Source: Macropodus opercularis
Lineage: Eukaryota > Chordata > Actinopteri > Anabantiformes > Osphronemidae
NCBI GenBank assembly: GCA_030770545.1
Contig: CM061090.1
Coordinates: 17,766,501-17,830,500 of the forward strand
Reading direction: 5' to 3'
DNA length: 64,000 bases
Shown: piece after piece, positions 60,780-64,000 of the stretch
How positions within the stretch are numbered: position 1 is the first letter of the stretch
How the letters are laid out: each line of letters opens with the position of its first letter
Notes under the pieces: model-generated
The model's input: the letters and a program-made list of their open reading frames with translations, nothing else
Told to the model about the DNA's origin: nothing
The model's database searches: none
Translations under genes and position numbers: made by a program

Positions 60780-63700
60780 TGCCGCCTGGATGGTTAATAT
60801 CAGGTTCAGAAATGTGCAGAGAAGCGCAATCGCAGGCTGAAAAGAGCAGAGGGAGACAATGTGGGCTGTATTAATATCACTCGGAGCATAAATGAAAGAT
60901 TCTGGCGTGAAGAAGGTTTTCTGTAATTCAGTTTGCGAGGGAGGTTGCAGTGTTTTACGACGCTGAAAGAAAACTCTGGAAAAGAACAAGTGCGAGTTCA
61001 GCGTTCAGCGCTTGAGGACACTTCGCAGTACAAACAAGCTAGTAGATAAACACGCGCCGACTATTTCTGGGATCAAAACTAATCAGAGACCTTTCAGATA
61101 CAGAGCCCGTCACTAATCGGAAAGCCAACCTGACGTCGTGCTGTATTTTCCAACAGGAATTCGCGGTTTCTCATTAACGATTGTGGTAATTGCGGTTTGT
61201 CCGTTTAATATCTTCTGGTGGGTCTTATCGCCGCACCTCACCTGCTGAGATGTGACACCTTTTTTCCAGGATTTGCCGAGGGACGTCTAACTCTGGCAGC
61301 CAAAGCCCATGTGACCCTGTAAGCAAGAGTGACAACACAATAATACTCCCAGCGCCTAATCTTTCATTGGTGGATTATCAGATTAGAGGCCCCAGTTGTT
61401 TATGGGCTCGGTGACTATCGAAAAAGTTGATCTGTCAAGTTTATCTTACACTTGTCGTATCAAGGCACTGCTGGACCATACAGTTGGCTGCGGACCGGAG
61501 ATAAGGTCGACGTACCTGAATGGAACCTCCGCAAAATGAGAAACAAGGCTTTTTTCTTTTTACTCGCGCTGTACACTTTATCTAGTTTAGAGAAATGGAC
61601 CCCACCAAAGGCATTACTGCTCTTTTGGATTCACTTGATTTATTTGACCTCTTTGGTGTGACAGAGTTGCCCTTTTTTTTTTATTTTGAAAGGGAGATAT
61701 CAGAAATCATCCGCCAGTTTAAGACTCGGGTTAGTGGTGTGGAATCACAAGTTTCAAAGAGGACATAATCCATCCTTTTTCAAGCTGCTCCTTTGTGACA
61801 TTTCAAAGACGCCAGCCAATATAGCTTTGCTATCAATCTGTTGATTTGACAAAGTCACCGGCTCGAGGTGTTCATTATTGAACCTTTGGACGCGGTTCAC
61901 TAATTCAGGCCAACTGTTTTCATCCATTACAAAGCAGTGACACCGAAGGTCGTGGCCTTTTCAAACATCTGTGAATAACAGTCAGAGATGAGTTCACTGT
62001 CTTTAGAAAGCGAATTTTTCAAACGCTAGAGGAAAAACCATGAAATGAACAGAATAATAAACACACATTAAAAGCTTAAAGAGAGAATATTAATCAGAGC
62101 AAACCCCCAAAGCTCTCATTCACCTGTTATGTGAGTGTGCTGGAAGTACAGTAAATGTACTTACTGTAAGTACTGTAACGTACAATTGGAGTTTTTTTTT
62201 TATTTCTACTAATTCATACTGCGTTTACCTGTTACTATTTAAAATCTGATTAAAGAAAGTAAAACAGTAATGTAATAAAAAGTAATTAACGCAGTGCATA
62301 AATAAAGATTTATAATCATATTCAGTTGCATATTCTTACTACTCCAGCTGTTATTAATTAACAGTAAATATTCTAAGCTTCTCTGGGCATAACAAAGGTA
62401 AAATGCAGCACCGGAGCTCTGGCCCTGTCTGGATGCCACGGACAGTGATGGCTGCAGAGACAGTTACACGTGTTTTCTAGCTTTATTCAAAAGGACAACA
62501 GTTGACTTGACAGGGTGTTTTGTGGCTTACTGCAGCAGAATCCTCTGTCAGCTAACCTCTGCCAACCACATTCCACATTCACTGTATTTTGTGGGTCGCA
62601 TTCATCAAAAGGCTTAACTGTTTGGGGATGTCATCAGAGCTGTGATTCATCACATCAGTGTCGAGGCACTGGATAGCGCCAAACAGCCTTAGAATTTATA
62701 TGTATAAGCACTACTCTTATATTTTACAATAGCAACAGTGAACACTCTCCTAAAGGGATAATAATAATTTTCCTCTGTCTCATTCCCATCTTATTTATGG
62801 CACAGCACACTGGTTTGTCACTTCCAGCCAGTGTGATTATTCACCTGGCGAGCATATTATTCTAGCAAATACCACGGCTATAAAAATTTCTCATATTTCA
62901 TTTTAGGGGTTTTGACGAGAATGCGCTGAATCCCATTTTCCAAAACACTGGGTATTCTGTGCGACAGGAATATGGCTTCCCTGATTACACTGTGCCTCTG
63001 AGCTGTGTTTAGCCAAATGTGCATGACTTGCAAGTGTAATGTACAATAGGCTGCCGCTAGTGTGTCACATTAAGAAGAAGGAGGAAAAAAGAAGAGATGG
63101 GAGCGAAGTAGAGCATAGTGGTCTCCTCTCATCGACCATAAAAATGCAGATGGAGCGCTCCAAGTTGAATTTGTCCATCATTGGCAATTAACAGAGTTAA
63201 CATTGTGCCTTGGCACCAAGGGGTGACTGGCCATCCACAAGTATTTATCAGTTTTATTATTTTAACTCAAGGCCTTGTGAGATTTTCAGATAATAAAGCA
63301 AATAGTGTTTCAAAATAACGTTACAGCTGCTTAGTGCGACCTTGTAAGACATAAGCCTGGCCACCGTTCCTGTGGGTTTGTGTAGGTGAGATATATATCT
63401 GGCACCTTTTAATGCCAGATATGCCATATTTAGGAGTAAAATCATTACATGGAAACAAAGGCATCGCAGCTTGAGGCAGCCTGTAGCACAGATGCCCACC
63501 ACACGGAGTGGACGCAACTCATTTGTTGCACCTTGCTGTTATTTATTTATACCTTAGCTCTGATATAGGGAAACATCTGTCACCTTTGCCTAAGTGGCCG
63601 GTTGCATGATCCATGGACTACGTTTCAGAATAAAACGCCCCCGTATTGTCTGGCACTCCAGCGTGGAGCCCAGGTGCAGGGTCCTGTTAGGCATTTGGAA

Positions 63701-64000
63701 AACGCCCCGCCGCCGCTGCTGCGGTTAGAGGCGGGCAATGCCCCCGACACCTGCAGCCCCGGCACGTGCCAGCGGAGTTAGCCGTGGTTGCCAAGCCATT
63801 AGCTTTCTTTCCACTGTGTGATATTCTGCCGTTCTGGAGTTCAGTGAAACTTGTGGGACCACAATTGAAGGCAATTCAGATTACTTTGTAGCGGCAAAAG
63901 TCATATACAGCATAATAAAGTTTATATTACGCGACATAAGCTTTAAGATCTCATAGAATACAAAAACAGCTTCTTTATATTAAATGATATTAACAGATTT
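60780..64000. other. non-coding stretch, weak exon candidate and GC-rich block
   Basis: No supported gene. A 49-base segment at 61270-61318 has an acceptor-like TTTTTTCCAG and a donor GTAAGC and is treated as a weak exon candidate. An inverted repeat built on TACTGTA lies at 62147-62168. A GC-rich block with several GCC and GCG groups is at about 63700-63790. T runs occur near 61671 and 62192. Confidence 0.45.

Noticed and set aside
1..64000. CRISPR arrays, operons, prophage or other bacterial systems
   Set aside because: No regularly spaced direct repeats and no dense co-directional coding; transposon types and microsatellites point to a fish nuclear genome.

Overview
The window looks like nuclear DNA from a bony fish, most likely a percomorph teleost. 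It has no bacterial-style gene layout: no operons and no long open frames with recognisable products. It has many dinucleotide and homopolymer microsatellites, two decayed Tc1/mariner-type transposase relics and one decayed LINE of the L2/CR1 type, all common in fish. CpG is not strongly depleted and interspersed repeats are sparse, which fits a fairly compact fish genome. The species cannot be named from the sequence alone.

Layout. Almost all of the 64 kb is non-coding and is either intergenic desert or the introns of one very large gene. Tc1-like relic A lies at about 3.74-4.01 kb and Tc1-like relic B at 17.19-17.64 kb, both on the minus strand. A minus-strand LINE fragment at 46.21-47.01 kb keeps the reverse transcriptase core but is joined directly to its 3' tail. 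Long simple repeats lie at 1.49, 11.76, 15.16, 18.52, 26.32, 28.72, 32.53, 38.35, 48.94, 55.06, 57.51, 57.75 and 58.24 kb. A run of 24 G lies at 60.76 kb. Skewed purine or pyrimidine blocks lie at 18.66-18.79, 19.19-19.64 and 23.69-23.89 kb.

Possible genes. Short plus-strand segments at 26384-26456 and 51168-51215 have splice-like borders and an open frame. They could be small exons of a plus-strand gene with introns of 10 kb or more. I do not recognise the peptides, and such segments also arise by chance, so confidence is low. No RNA gene was recognised.

Regulatory content. The POU octamer ATGCAAAT, counted on both strands by eye, occurs at least 11 times, where roughly 3 are expected by chance. 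Several AT-rich, high-complexity stretches carry clustered TAATTA homeodomain cores. Together these suggest a regulatory desert or enhancer-bearing introns near a developmental gene. This is inference; alignment to other fish genomes would decide it. I did not find a new biological system here.
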